A DNA stretch of 64,000 bases from Brevundimonas sp. (GTDB lineage Bacteria > Pseudomonadota > Alphaproteobacteria > Caulobacterales > Caulobacteraceae): NCBI RefSeq assembly GCF_004210735.1, contig NZ_SDZL01000021.1:1-64000 (forward strand), read 5' to 3'. The notes below the pieces were generated by a model. It saw only the letters and a program-made list of their open reading frames with translations. It did no database searches and had not been told where the DNA came from. Shown here piece by piece: positions 52,606 to 63,450 of this stretch. How positions within the stretch are numbered: position 1 is the first letter of the stretch; each line of letters opens with the position of its first letter. Both the position numbers and the translations under genes were made by a program.

Positions 52606-53160
52606 TCAGTCCCCCGCCCACCACTTCATCTGCACACCGTCGAAGGTCCGGTTTCCGACCTTCAGCGTTCCCGACACGACCCGGCCCTCGTCGCCCAGAT
52701 TGCGACGCGCCGTGGCCAGGGCGTCCTGATCCAGTCGCCCGTCGAACGACACCTCGCCCAGATCAGCCGACCGCCCGCTGAATCGCACCCGCCCGTCGGT
52801 GACCTCATAGGTCGAAGGCAGCACGCGCGAGCGCGGCAGGCTTTCGCCCAGCTCGCTCTGCACCGGCGTTCCGGCGGTGTTCTCGAACTCGATCATCACC
52901 GGCGCGAACGGCCCCGACCGGCCACCGCTCTCCCACGCGGTGAAATCCGCCGGCTGGCCCAGGAACAAGTGATGCAGCCGCCACTCGCCCACCGTGATGG
53001 GCCACAGCGGAATGAAATACCCCGACACATCTCCGCTCAGCGTATGGGCGAAGGCGGGCTGCGTAACCTTCGTCTCGGACGAGGCTGAACCGGGCACGGG
53101 CGAGTCGCACGCCGCCAGCGCTAGGATGGTGCCCGCCAATACGAGGGAAAGACGCTTCAT
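52606..53160 (-). CDS. Lipoprotein of unknown function
   Basis: The 184-residue product has a signal peptide with the lipobox LALAAC (Cys 18). The mature part shows AFAHTLSGDVSGYFIPLWPI and a Trp-rich core (WRLHHLFLGQ and FTAWESGG), and ends in MKWWAGD. I recognise no family. It is 4 bases after the M28 peptidase gene on the same strand, so they are probably co-transcribed. Confidence 0.72.
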   Translation of the reverse strand: MKRLSLVLAGTILALAACDSPVPGSASSETKVTQPAFAHTLSGDVSGYFIPLWPITVGEWRLHHLFLGQPADFTAWESGGRSGPFAPVMIEFENTAGTPVQSELGESLPRSRVLPSTYEVTDGRVRFSGRSADLGEVSFDGRLDQDALATARRNLGDEGRVVSGTLKVGNRTFDGVQMKWWAGD

Positions 53161-53164
53161 CGGC

Positions 53165-54127
53165 TCAGCGATCCAGCGCCGCGTCCAGCGCCCGGAAGCC
53201 GGCGATGGCCAGTTCGGTCGCCGACTGGAACACCGACGGCGTGACCTTGTCGAAGTCGTCGCTGGGGCGGTGATAGTCATCGTGATAATTCACCCCGAAA
53301 TACAGGAACGGCAGGCCCGCCTTGTAGAAGGCGCCGTGGTCGGACGCCTCGACCCAGTTGTCGGCGCCCTTGTCTTCCGGCGTGTCCTTGCCGAACGCCA
53401 GGGCGATCGCGCCGTTGGCCGGGATCGGCGACAGGATGGGGCGCAGGTTCGGGTGCTGATAGGTGCCCGTGACCCACAGTTTGCCGTCGCTCTCGGCGCG
53501 GGCGGTCATGTCATAGTTGACGTTCAGCACGATGGACGACAGCGGCACCGGCGGCGCCTCGACGAAATGCTTGGCCCCCAGCAGGCCGCGCTCCTCGCCG
53601 TCGAAGGCGACGATCAGAACGCTGTGCTCGGGCGGCGCGGCCTTCAGACGGGCGGCCAGCTCCAGCATGGTGGCGACGCCCGAGGCGTTGTCGTCGGCGC
53701 CGTTGAAGATCTGGCCGCCGTTCAGTCCGACGTGGTCATAGTGGGCGGTGACGACGATGTATTTGTCGGTCACCCGCGTGCCGGGGATGACGCCCAGGAT
53801 GTTGGTCCCGTTGAAGGTTTTCGGCCCCTCGCGGGTGCGGCCCTGCGCCTCGAACGGTTGCAGGCGGCCCATGGCGGGGGCCGCGATGCCCAGCGCTTCC
53901 AGCCGCGAGACGATATAGGCGCGAGCCCGCTCGCCGCCGGGCGCGCCGGTGTCGCGCCCCTCCATGTCGTCCGCCGACAGGATGCGCAGGTCGGCCATCA
54001 GCTGGTCGTAGTTCGCCGCCGCGACCGGCGGCGCGCCGGGCGGCGGCGGCGCGGGCGTGGTGCAGCCGGCCAGCGTCAGGGCGACGGCGACCGAGGTCAG
54101 GGCGGCGAGTTTGGTGAAGGGACGCAT
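53165..54127 (-). CDS. M28-family zinc aminopeptidase, lipoprotein
   Basis: The 320-residue protein has a lipobox (LTLAGC). The M28 metal-binding residues are VVTAHYDHVGLNGG, GADDNASGVA, FDGEERGLLGAKH and NYDMTARA, with the late EASDHGAFYKAGLP. These bind two zinc ions and act on N-terminal residues of peptides in the periplasm. The product precedes the lipoprotein gene at 53160. Confidence 0.92.
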   Translation of the reverse strand: MRPFTKLAALTSVAVALTLAGCTTPAPPPPGAPPVAAANYDQLMADLRILSADDMEGRDTGAPGGERARAYIVSRLEALGIAAPAMGRLQPFEAQGRTREGPKTFNGTNILGVIPGTRVTDKYIVVTAHYDHVGLNGGQIFNGADDNASGVATMLELAARLKAAPPEHSVLIVAFDGEERGLLGAKHFVEAPPVPLSSIVLNVNYDMTARAESDGKLWVTGTYQHPNLRPILSPIPANGAIALAFGKDTPEDKGADNWVEASDHGAFYKAGLPFLYFGVNYHDDYHRPSDDFDKVTPSVFQSATELAIAGFRALDAALDR

Positions 54128-54232
54128 GACGGCTCCGGCGAATTTGCCGCGACGCTAGACCCCTATGGCGACCGCGTCAGATTACATTCCTGTCATGCTT
54201 CACCGGCGACCCGGGGAACGGTCGAGTGCTAG

Positions 54233-56598
<2,366 letters not shown>

Positions 56599-56599
<1 letters not shown>

Positions 56600-57198
56600 T
56601 GCACGCCGTCGCCATCGATTTCGAAACCGCCAACGAGCAGCGCGCCAGCCCCTGCTCTATCGGTCTGGCCTGGATCAATGACGGACGGATCGAGTCTGTC
56701 GAGCATCACTACATCCGCCCGCCGGGCATGCGGTTCGCCCGCTTCAATATCGCCTTCCACGGCATCGGCCCGCAACAGGTCGAGGACGCCGAGGAATTCC
56801 CCGCCGTGCTGGCCGCCTTCGCGCCGCGCCTCAAGGGCCGGACGGTGCTGGCCCACAACGCCGCCTTCGATGTCAGCGTGATCCGCAACACCTGCGACCA
56901 TTACGGCATCGCCTATCCCGAGTTCGACTATCTGTGCACCGTCAAGCTGGCCCAGATCACCTGGCCTGATTTCGCCTCGCACAAGCTGAACAACGTCTGC
57001 GCCGAACTGGGCATCCGGTTCAAACACCACGACGCCGCCGAAGACGCCTACGCCTGCGCTTCGGTCGCGCTGGAAACCCTGCGGATGCACAGCGCAGTTT
57101 GCGCCGCCAGCCTGGCGCAAGCGGCGGGCATCAGCGTCGGCCGGCTGCAGGCGGGCGGCTACAGTCCCTGCTCCTCCGCCCGGCCCAGGAAGGTCTGA
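56599..57198 (+). CDS. DEDDh 3'-5' exonuclease
   Basis: The 199-residue exonuclease has the DEDDh set: VAIDFETAN (Asp, Glu), LAHNAAFDVSVI (Asp) and the His-Asp of HHDAAEDAYA. The fold is that of DNA polymerase III epsilon-like proteins. The C-terminal 45 residues are extra. ATG 56599 overlaps the ligA stop by one base (TGATG), so the two are translated together. It may trim DNA ends before ligation. Confidence 0.9.
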
Positions 57199-57248
57199 CA
57201 CACGGCGGACGCCTTGATTTGGTCTCGCCAACCCTGCGCGGACTGACG

Positions 57249-57425
57249 ATGCTGCCGGGTTTCACCGGCAGCCCGACAGAATGGCGGGGCGGCTCGGTCC
57301 ATAATCCGGCAGACGGGGGCGTCTATCGCGGAACCATCACTCTGACGAACGACAATACCCTGCGCCTGCGCGGTTGCATCTTCGCGCCGCTGTGCAGGAC
57401 GCAGGTCTGGACGCGGATTCAGTAG
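57249..57425 (+). pseudogene. Truncated DUF2147 remnant
   Basis: The 58 residues match the C-terminal half of DUF2147 secreted proteins: EWRGGSVHNPADGGVYRG, TLTNDNTLRLRGCIF and LCRTQVWTRIQ. The usual signal peptide and N-terminal half are missing, since the upstream stretch is taken by the exonuclease gene. ATG 57249 is the only start near. It is most likely a gene remnant. It converges with the M24 peptidase gene with 4 bases between. Confidence 0.75.
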
Positions 57426-57429
57426 CGCG

Positions 57430-59271
57430 TCAGGGCCGTTTCAGCGGCGCGGTCTGCGTCTTCAGCCAGGCCAGCGCGGCGTCATCCCGCTGAACCCCGT
57501 CGGCCAGCAGCGGTCCGACCTTGGCCAGCACCTCGGCGTGATAGGCGTCGACGTAGGCGCGCTCGTCCGCCGTCAGCATGTCCACCGCGATCAGCCGGCG
57601 GTCCAGCGGCGCCAGGGTCAGTTGCTCGAACCCGTGCATCGGCCGCTCGCCGCCCGGGATCGGCGTGGGCTCCGTCACCACCTGCAACGTCTCGATGCGG
57701 ATGCCCCAGCCGCCCTCGCGATAGTATCCCGGCTCGTTCGACAGGATCATGCCGGTCAGCAGCGGCTGGGTGTTGGCATAGGCGGCGATGCGCTGCGGCC
57801 CCTCGTGCACCCCCAGATATGACCCGACACCGTGGCCGGTGCCGTGGTCATAGTCGAAGCCCGTGTTCCACAGCGGCTGGCGCGCCACCGCATCCAGCTG
57901 GTGCCCCGTCGTGCCGACCGGGAAGCGGATCACCGCCATGGCGATATGCGCCTTCAGCACCAGGGTGAACATCCGACGCTGATCGTCGGTCCCCTCGCCG
58001 ATGGCCATGGTGCGGGTCACGTCCGTGGTCCCGTCCAGATACTGGCCGCCGCCATCCACCAGCAGCAGGCTGCCCTTCTCCATCGGCCGGATCTTGGCCC
58101 CGACCGGCTTGTAGTGCGGCAGGGCGCCGTTGGGGCCGACCCCGGCGATGGTGTCGAACGACAGGTCCTTCAGCATCCCCGTCGCCTCGCGGAATCCCTC
58201 CAGCGCCTCGACCACCGCCCGTTCGTCCGGCAGCGTCGCCTGGGCCACCGTATCGACCCAGTGCAGGAAGCGGGTCAGGGCCGCGCCGTCGCGGATGTGC
58301 GCCTGACGGCTGCCCTCGATCTCGACCGCGTTCTTCTGCGCGCGCGGCAGGGCGCAGGGGTCCATGCCGCGAACCACCGTCGCGCCCGCCGCCTCCAGCC
58401 GATCGAAATACCAGGCCGAGGATTGCGCCGGATCGATCAGCACCTTCTGGCCCGACAGCGCGTCCAGCGCGTCCGGCAGGCGTTCCGGCGCCTCCAGCGT
58501 CACGGCGTCGCCCAGCCAGGCGGGCAGTGCGTTGGTCACCTTGGCCGGATCCAGGAAGACGCTGGCCGACCCATCCGCGCGCACCACCGCCTGCCCCAGC
58601 GGCAACGGCGTGCGGATCACGTCCCCCCCGCGAATGTTGAACAGCCAGGCCAGCGACGCGGGCGCGGTCAGCAAGGCCGCGTCGGCGCCCCTGGCGGCGA
58701 TGGCCTTGCCGATGCGGGCGCGCTTGGACGCGGCGGCCTCACCGGAATAGCGGTCTTCGTGAGGGACCACCGGCGCCTGCGGCTGGGCCGGGCGGGCGGC
58801 GCCCCAGGCCAGGTCCAGCGGATTGGCGTCGACAGCCTTCAGGCTCGCCCCCGCCTTCTCGACCGCCGCCCTCAGCGCGGCCAGGGCGTCGGGGCTGTGC
58901 AGGCGCGGGTCATAGCCGATGACCGAGCCCGACGGCACGCCCTCCAGCCAGGCGACCTGACCGTTTAACGGCACGCGCTCGAACAGGGCCTCATCCGTCT
59001 GGGCCTTGGCCTGCACCGTATAGCGGCCATCGACAAAGACGGCCGCGCGATCCTTCAGCACCACCCCGGCGCCGGCCGAGCCGGTAAAGCCGCTGACCCA
59101 GGCCAGCCGCTCATTGGCGTCGGGCAGGTACTCGTTCTGGTGCTCGTCCTCGTGCGGGACCAGAAAGCCGTCCAGGCCCTGCTTCGCCATCTCGGCGCGG
59201 AGCAGCGGCAGGTGCTTGGCCCCAAAGGACGGGTCGGTGGTTTCGTCGAAGGTCTGGCGCATGGGGTTCAT
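57430..59271 (-). CDS. Xaa-Pro aminopeptidase, M24B family
   Basis: The 613-residue enzyme has two N-terminal creatinase-like domains (VPHEDEHQNEYLPDANERLA and a VPHEDRYSGEAAASKRARIG segment) and a pita-bread catalytic domain. Metal ligands are in LLVDGGGQYLDGTTDVTRT, DYDHGTGHGVGSYLGVHEGP and LSNEPGYYREG. It belongs to the long aminopeptidase P type found in eukaryotes and Alphaproteobacteria. It releases N-terminal residues before Pro. ATG 59271 has AGGGGGAG upstream. Confidence 0.92.
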   Translation of the reverse strand: MNPMRQTFDETTDPSFGAKHLPLLRAEMAKQGLDGFLVPHEDEHQNEYLPDANERLAWVSGFTGSAGAGVVLKDRAAVFVDGRYTVQAKAQTDEALFERVPLNGQVAWLEGVPSGSVIGYDPRLHSPDALAALRAAVEKAGASLKAVDANPLDLAWGAARPAQPQAPVVPHEDRYSGEAAASKRARIGKAIAARGADAALLTAPASLAWLFNIRGGDVIRTPLPLGQAVVRADGSASVFLDPAKVTNALPAWLGDAVTLEAPERLPDALDALSGQKVLIDPAQSSAWYFDRLEAAGATVVRGMDPCALPRAQKNAVEIEGSRQAHIRDGAALTRFLHWVDTVAQATLPDERAVVEALEGFREATGMLKDLSFDTIAGVGPNGALPHYKPVGAKIRPMEKGSLLLVDGGGQYLDGTTDVTRTMAIGEGTDDQRRMFTLVLKAHIAMAVIRFPVGTTGHQLDAVARQPLWNTGFDYDHGTGHGVGSYLGVHEGPQRIAAYANTQPLLTGMILSNEPGYYREGGWGIRIETLQVVTEPTPIPGGERPMHGFEQLTLAPLDRRLIAVDMLTADERAYVDAYHAEVLAKVGPLLADGVQRDDAALAWLKTQTAPLKRP

Positions 59272-59311
59272 ATACTCCCCCTGAGGACTTTGGGGAGAGG
59301 CTGACCCGCCC

Positions 59312-59461
59312 TTCTCCCTCCCCTTCATGGGGAGGGTGGCTGAGGCCGTCAGGCCGAAGCCGGGTGGGGGCGGCCCGGCTGAGCATCCGCGCGCCCAGCA
59401 TCACATCGCCCTCCCCACCCGGTCGCTTCGCGACCACCCTCCCCATGAAGGGGAGGGAGAA
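59312..59461. repeat. REPIN-like element with 28-bp inverted arms
   Basis: Two perfect inverted arms (59312-59339 and 59434-59461) frame a 150-base unit. Each arm has an internal palindrome CCCTCCCC-TTCAT-GGGGAGGG, so each half can fold alone or the two can pair. The inner part also has GGTCGC-TTC-GCGACC. It lies between the M24 peptidase and prmA. The form is that of a REP doublet, likely present elsewhere in the genome; that needs the whole sequence. Confidence 0.8.
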
Positions 59462-59469
59462 ATTACGCC

Positions 59470-60336
59470 CTATTTCTTCCGCAGTTGCAGCGCGCTCCAC
59501 GCATCGTGGTGGATCGTCTGCTCGACCACGAACCCCAGCGGCAGATACGCCTCCAGCACCCGCTCTTCCTGCGTCCGCAGCAGGCCCGACAGGATCGCGA
59601 CCCCGCCCGCCTTCAGCGCCTGACCGATGTCGGGCGCCAGATGCACCAGCGGCGCGGCCAGGATGTTGGCGAACACCAGGTCATAGGGAGCGTGCTGCGC
59701 GATGCGCGGATCGCTCAGGCCGTCGGCGAAATAGAATTCGCATTTGGCGTCGTTGATCTCGGCGTTCTCGTTGGCGATGCGGGCCGAGGGCTCGTCGATG
59801 TCGGTGCCGACTGCGACGGGCGATCCCGTCTTCGCCGCCGCGATGGCCAGCACCCCGGTGCCGCAGCCGACGTCCAGCACCTTGTCGAAGGTTTCGGTCT
59901 GCAACAGCGTGTCGAACGCCTCCAGACAGCCGACGGTCGTGCCGTGGTGACCCGTGCCGAAGGCGGCGCCCGCGTCGATCTTCAGGTTCACCCGCCCCTC
60001 GGGCACCTTGCCCTGGTCGTGCGCGCCATAGACAAAGAACCGCCCCGCCTCGACCGGCGGCAGGCCGGACAGGCTCATGGCCAGCCAGTCGGCGTCGGCC
60101 AGCTTCTCGACCACCACCTCAAGCCCGTCATGGGCGCGCAGCGTCGCCTCGATCCCGGCGGCCTCCTCGTCCGTGGTCGGGAAGGCGTCGATGCGCCAGA
60201 CGCCCCGATCCTCGTCTTCCTCGAGGATGGAATAGGTCGCGCCTTCCAGCAGCACATCGGCGTCGATGGCGGCGGCGGCGGTCTCAGCCACCTCGCGGGG
60301 GCCGCGCGCGATAACCTGAACAGCAGACTCGGACAT
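59470..60336 (-). CDS. prmA: Ribosomal protein L11 methyltransferase
   Basis: PrmA trimethylates L11. The 288-residue protein has an N-terminal L11-binding ferredoxin-like domain and the SAM motif [19 protein letters not shown]. It also shows [19 protein letters not shown] (shown as [17 protein letters not shown] here) and [18 protein letters not shown], the NPPY-like segment of the family. ATG 60336 begins near the REPIN-distal side of the gene. Start context is moderate. Confidence 0.92.
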   Translation of the reverse strand: MSESAVQVIARGPREVAETAAAAIDADVLLEGATYSILEEDEDRGVWRIDAFPTTDEEAAGIEATLRAHDGLEVVVEKLADADWLAMSLSGLPPVEAGRFFVYGAHDQGKVPEGRVNLKIDAGAAFGTGHHGTTVGCLEAFDTLLQTETFDKVLDVGCGTGVLAIAAAKTGSPVAVGTDIDEPSARIANENAEINDAKCEFYFADGLSDPRIAQHAPYDLVFANILAAPLVHLAPDIGQALKAGGVAILSGLLRTQEERVLEAYLPLGFVVEQTIHHDAWSALQLRKK

Positions 60337-60418
60337 TTCTCAAACCCCGTTATTATGCCGAATCGCAATCGCGGCGGGTGCACTTGGCATTCGCGTATTC
60401 CGAGGGGTCGGGGAGTTC

Positions 60419-60982
60419 ATGGCTAAAGCACCGTCTAAGTCGAAACCAGCGTCTGCCGCTTCCAAGCCGAAACCGGCGGCAAAGTCGAGCGTAACCGCCA
60501 AACCGGCGACGAAAGCCGCCGCGCCGAAGGCGGCTGTGAAGCCCGCCGCCAAGCCTGTCGCCGCCAAGGCGCCGGTCAAAAAAGCGGCTCCCAAGGCTGC
60601 TCCCAAGGTCGCTGCCGCCAAGGCCGCTGCGCCCAAGACCACGGCCCCGAAGGCTGCGCCCAAGGCCGCCGCCAAGCCTGCCGTGAAGGCCGTCGCGCCG
60701 AAGAAGGCTGCTGCTCCCAAGCCCGCCGCAAAAGCCGCGCCGAAAGCCGCCGCCAAGCCGGCCGCCAGGACCGCCACGCCCAAGGCTGCCCCTAAGGCGG
60801 CTGCGCCCAAGGTTGCGGCGCCCAAGCCGGTCGCCAAGCCCGTCGCCGCTCCGGTCGCTGCGCCCAAGCCGGTGGAAGCGCCCAAGCCTGCTGCCGCCGC
60901 CGCGCCCGCCGCTTCGGCCGCCAAGTCGGCGCCCAAGGGCTTCTTCGCCCGCTTCGCCGACGCCATATTCGGCAAACGCTAA
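60419..60982 (+). CDS. Ala/Lys/Pro-rich histone H1-like protein
   Basis: The 187-residue protein is almost wholly Ala, Lys and Pro in KAAAPKAA- or AAPKPVA-type repeats (about 20-160), as in bacterial H1-like proteins. It ends with a short conserved hydrophobic-basic peptide, KGFFARFADAIFGKR (173-187). The basic repeats suggest DNA, RNA or polyphosphate binding; the end may be amphipathic. GGGGAG is upstream of the ATG and a strong terminator follows. Replication slippage can change its length. Confidence 0.85.
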   Translation: MAKAPSKSKPASAASKPKPAAKSSVTAKPATKAAAPKAAVKPAAKPVAAKAPVKKAAPKAAPKVAAAKAAAPKTTAPKAAPKAAAKPAVKAVAPKKAAAPKPAAKAAPKAAAKPAARTATPKAAPKAAAPKVAAPKPVAKPVAAPVAAPKPVEAPKPAAAAAPAASAAKSAPKGFFARFADAIFGKR

Positions 60983-61004
60983 GATCGGCGTCATCGCCAA
61001 AGAG

Positions 61005-61040
61005 AAAGGCCGGAGGGTTCGCCCCTCCGGCCTTTTTCTT
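61005..61040 (+). terminator. Intrinsic terminator after the H1-like gene
   Basis: AAAGGCCGGAGG (61005-61016) pairs perfectly with CCTCCGGCCTTT (61024-61035), with a 7-base loop and a T-rich tail. It lies 22 bases after the stop at 60982. The A/T ends let it work in both directions, so it may also end the DUF3126 transcript from the other side. Confidence 0.92.
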
Positions 61041-61058
61041 GTTCGTCTGTCAGTCGGT

Positions 61059-61268
61059 TCAGGCCGGGGGCAGGTCTTCCGCGAGGATGGCCATTTCGAA
61101 CATGTAGGAGCCGGCCTCATCCTCGTCCTCGAAGACCACGCCGATGAACTCGTCATCGACATAGACCTCGGCGGAATCGGTCACCTTGCGGGCCTTCACC
61201 TGAATGCCCCCGTGGTTGAAGGTGCGCTTCAGGTGCGTCTCGACGCGCTTCAGGTCGGTGTCTTTCAC
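61059..61268 (-). CDS. DUF3126-family protein
   Basis: This 69-residue protein matches DUF3126, a small alphaproteobacterial family: LKRVETHLKRTFNH, IQVKARKVTDSAEVYVDDEF and IGVVFEDEDEAGSYMFEMA. The fold is probably one alpha/beta unit; the function is unknown. The start is GTG at 61268. It lies downstream of cysE on the same strand, with 63 bases between. Confidence 0.9.
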   Translation of the reverse strand: MKDTDLKRVETHLKRTFNHGGIQVKARKVTDSAEVYVDDEFIGVVFEDEDEAGSYMFEMAILAEDLPPA

Positions 61269-61331
61269 AGGTAGGCCTCGTTTGGTCTGTCGGCGGCGGA
61301 CCCTAGAGAAGCCGCCCGGCGATTGAAACCC

Positions 61332-62153
61332 TCAGATGACGAAGTCGTAGACGATGTCGGCCAGCGTATGGTCCATCGTCCGCGCCGGCGCCGCGTCGGT
61401 CGGGCAGTTGACCAGCCGCGCGGGCACCCCCGCCACCGTGCATCCCGCCGGCACCGGCTTCAGCACCACCGACCCCGACGCCACCTTGGCGTAGTCGCCG
61501 ACCGTGATGTTCCCCAGCACCTTGGCGCCGGCGCCCAGCAGCACGCCCTTGCCGATCTTGGGGTGGCGGTCGCCGCGGTCCGCGCCGGTCCCGCCCAGGG
61601 TCACGCCGTGCAGCATCGACACCTCGTCCCCGACCACCGCCGTCTCGCCGATCACCACGCCGGTGCCGTGGTCGATGAAGATGCCCGCGCCGAACCGCGC
61701 CGCCGGATGGATGTCGACCTGGAACAGCTCGGATATCCGGCTCTGGAAATGGAAGGCCAGGGTGTCGCGCCCCTCGCCCCACAGCCAATGCGCCACGCGC
61801 CACCCCTGCAAGGCCTGGAAGCCCTTGAAATACAGGAACGGCTGCAACAGCGACCGGATCGCCGGATCACGCTCCAGCACCGCCTGCAGATCCGCCTCGG
61901 CCGCGCGGACGATGCCCGGATCGGCCTCGAACGCCGACAGACACACCTCGCGCACCGTCATGGCGCCCAGTTCGGCGTCGGCCAGCTTGCGCGCGATCTG
62001 GAAGCTGAGCGCGCCCGCCAGGTCGTCGTGGGCCAGGATGACGGCGTTCAGCTGCGACGCCAGACGCGGCTCCTCGCGCGCGGCGGCCTCGGCCGAGGCG
62101 CGCAGCTGCGTCCACAGATCGGGTTCCGTCGGCACGACTTTCAGCTCGGCCAT
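61332..62153 (-). CDS. cysE: Serine O-acetyltransferase
   Basis: CysE makes O-acetylserine from serine and acetyl-CoA, the entry to cysteine synthesis. The 273-residue enzyme has the N-terminal helical domain and then the left-handed beta-helix: DIHPAARFGAGIFIDHGTGV, VIGETAVVGDEVSMLHGVTL and HPKIGKGVLLGAGAKVLGNI. The catalytic His and Asp are in IDHGTGV. ATG 62153 has GGAGG upstream. No regulatory RNA is evident here. Confidence 0.95.
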   Translation of the reverse strand: MAELKVVPTEPDLWTQLRASAEAAAREEPRLASQLNAVILAHDDLAGALSFQIARKLADAELGAMTVREVCLSAFEADPGIVRAAEADLQAVLERDPAIRSLLQPFLYFKGFQALQGWRVAHWLWGEGRDTLAFHFQSRISELFQVDIHPAARFGAGIFIDHGTGVVIGETAVVGDEVSMLHGVTLGGTGADRGDRHPKIGKGVLLGAGAKVLGNITVGDYAKVASGSVVLKPVPAGCTVAGVPARLVNCPTDAAPARTMDHTLADIVYDFVI

Positions 62154-62178
62154 GGGGCCTCCGTTTTCCGGCGCCATT

Positions 62179-62808
62179 CTACGCTTCCAGCATCGCCGCC
62201 GCCAGCGCGGGCGGCAGCTGCCCTTCCCGCGCCATATGGTAGGCCCGGTACGCCGTCGCCACCGTCAGGCTGTCCCGCACCGCCCCGCGTGCGATCTCGG
62301 CCATCAGGTCGCCGAACGGCACGCGCGCCTCGACCAGCACCTCGGTCGGGTCCGGGTCGGTCGGCACCGGCGTCAGGCCCCACGCGATCCAGGTCATCGC
62401 CCGCTCGTCGGTGATCGAGTTCGACAGGTCCACGTCCAGCGCGGGCGCCCAGTGCGCGGCCGCCAGCCCCGCCTCTTCGGCCAGTTCGCGGCGCACGGCG
62501 TCGAACGGATCCTCGTCCATCGGCGCCCCGCCCTCGGGCATCTCCCACGAATAGCGCATCAGAGCGAACCGGTGCTGGCCGATCAGGGTCACCGTCCCGT
62601 CGTCATGGATCGGCAGGACCCCGGTCCCGACGTTCTTCGGCCGCATCACGACATAGTCCGCCGCCATGCCTGTCGGCGCCGTGGCCGGGTGACGGGTGAC
62701 GGTCATCCAGGGATTTTCGAACACCACGCTGTCGCCATGGCTGGTCCAGCGTGGCGGCTCGGGCAGGTGCTCGGCCCAGCGCGGCGTGATGTCGGCGATC
62801 TTGCTCAT
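62179..62808 (-). CDS. NUDIX hydrolase
   Basis: The 209-residue hydrolase has a Nudix box that begins GGAPMDEDPFDA and ends RRELAEEAGL (about 110-132), with the metal Glu residues present. The N-terminal strand VVFENPWMTVTRHPA and the pair TLIGQHRFALMRYSWEMPEG fit ADP-ribose or nucleoside-sugar pyrophosphatases. The exact substrate is unknown. It lies 25 bases upstream of cysE on the same strand. Confidence 0.9.
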   Translation of the reverse strand: MSKIADITPRWAEHLPEPPRWTSHGDSVVFENPWMTVTRHPATAPTGMAADYVVMRPKNVGTGVLPIHDDGTVTLIGQHRFALMRYSWEMPEGGAPMDEDPFDAVRRELAEEAGLAAAHWAPALDVDLSNSITDERAMTWIAWGLTPVPTDPDPTEVLVEARVPFGDLMAEIARGAVRDSLTVATAYRAYHMAREGQLPPALAAAMLEA

Positions 62809-62853
62809 GTCTCGCCTATGGCGCCGGGCGCGGTGAAATCCTAGCTAGGCGTC

Positions 62854-63450
62854 ATGACTGATTTCGGCGCCGCCCTGCCCCTGCCCCGCCCGTCCGACGA
62901 ACTGAAGGCGCGACTGGCCCGGCGCCGCTCCGCCCCGGCCCAGAGCCTGATCGCGCCGGGTCCGTCCGAGGTTGAGATCGACGAGATCCTGCTGCTGGGC
63001 GCCCGCACGCCGGATCATGGCAAGCTTTTCCCATGGCGGTTCGTCGTTTTGGGCCCGCACAGCCGCGCCGAGATCGCCAAGCGGCTGGCCGCCCTGGCCG
63101 AGGCGCAGGACAGGCCGGACAAGGCCCTGGCCGTGCTGGCCAAACTGGCCAATCCGCCGCTGACCATCCTGGTCGTCTCGACCCCCATCCCGGGCCACAA
63201 GGTGCCGGTGTGGGAACAGGAGCTGTCGGCCGGCGCCGTCTGCATGAACATCGAGCACGCGGCCAACGCGCTCGGCTATTCCGCCAGCTGGATCACCGAC
63301 TGGTACGCCTATGATCCGGCCGCCGTTCCCCTGTTCGGCATCCAGCCGGGCGAAAGGATCGCGGGCTTCATCCACATCGGGACCCTGCTGGACGCCCCGC
63401 TGGAACGGCCTCGCCCCGACATGGCGACCAAGGTCACGCGACGGCCGTGA
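62854..63450 (+). CDS. Nitroreductase family (YdjA-like) protein
   Basis: The 198-residue flavoprotein has FMN-contact Arg residues in LARRRSAPAQSLIAPGPS, the helical LLLGARTPDHGKLFPWRFVV, and a late HIGTLLDAPLERPRPD. The pattern PDHGKLFPWRF is typical of YdjA-like minimal nitroreductases, which reduce nitro or quinone groups with NADPH. Divergent from the NUDIX gene. Its end overlaps the convergent DUF817 gene by 17 bases. Confidence 0.88.
   Translation: MTDFGAALPLPRPSDELKARLARRRSAPAQSLIAPGPSEVEIDEILLLGARTPDHGKLFPWRFVVLGPHSRAEIAKRLAALAEAQDRPDKALAVLAKLANPPLTILVVSTPIPGHKVPVWEQELSAGAVCMNIEHAANALGYSASWITDWYAYDPAAVPLFGIQPGERIAGFIHIGTLLDAPLERPRPDMATKVTRRP

Noticed and set aside
59312-59461. Repeated CCCTCCCC blocks considered as a CRISPR array
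   Set aside because: There are only two arms in inverted orientation, no regular spacers and no cas genes. A REP doublet fits better.
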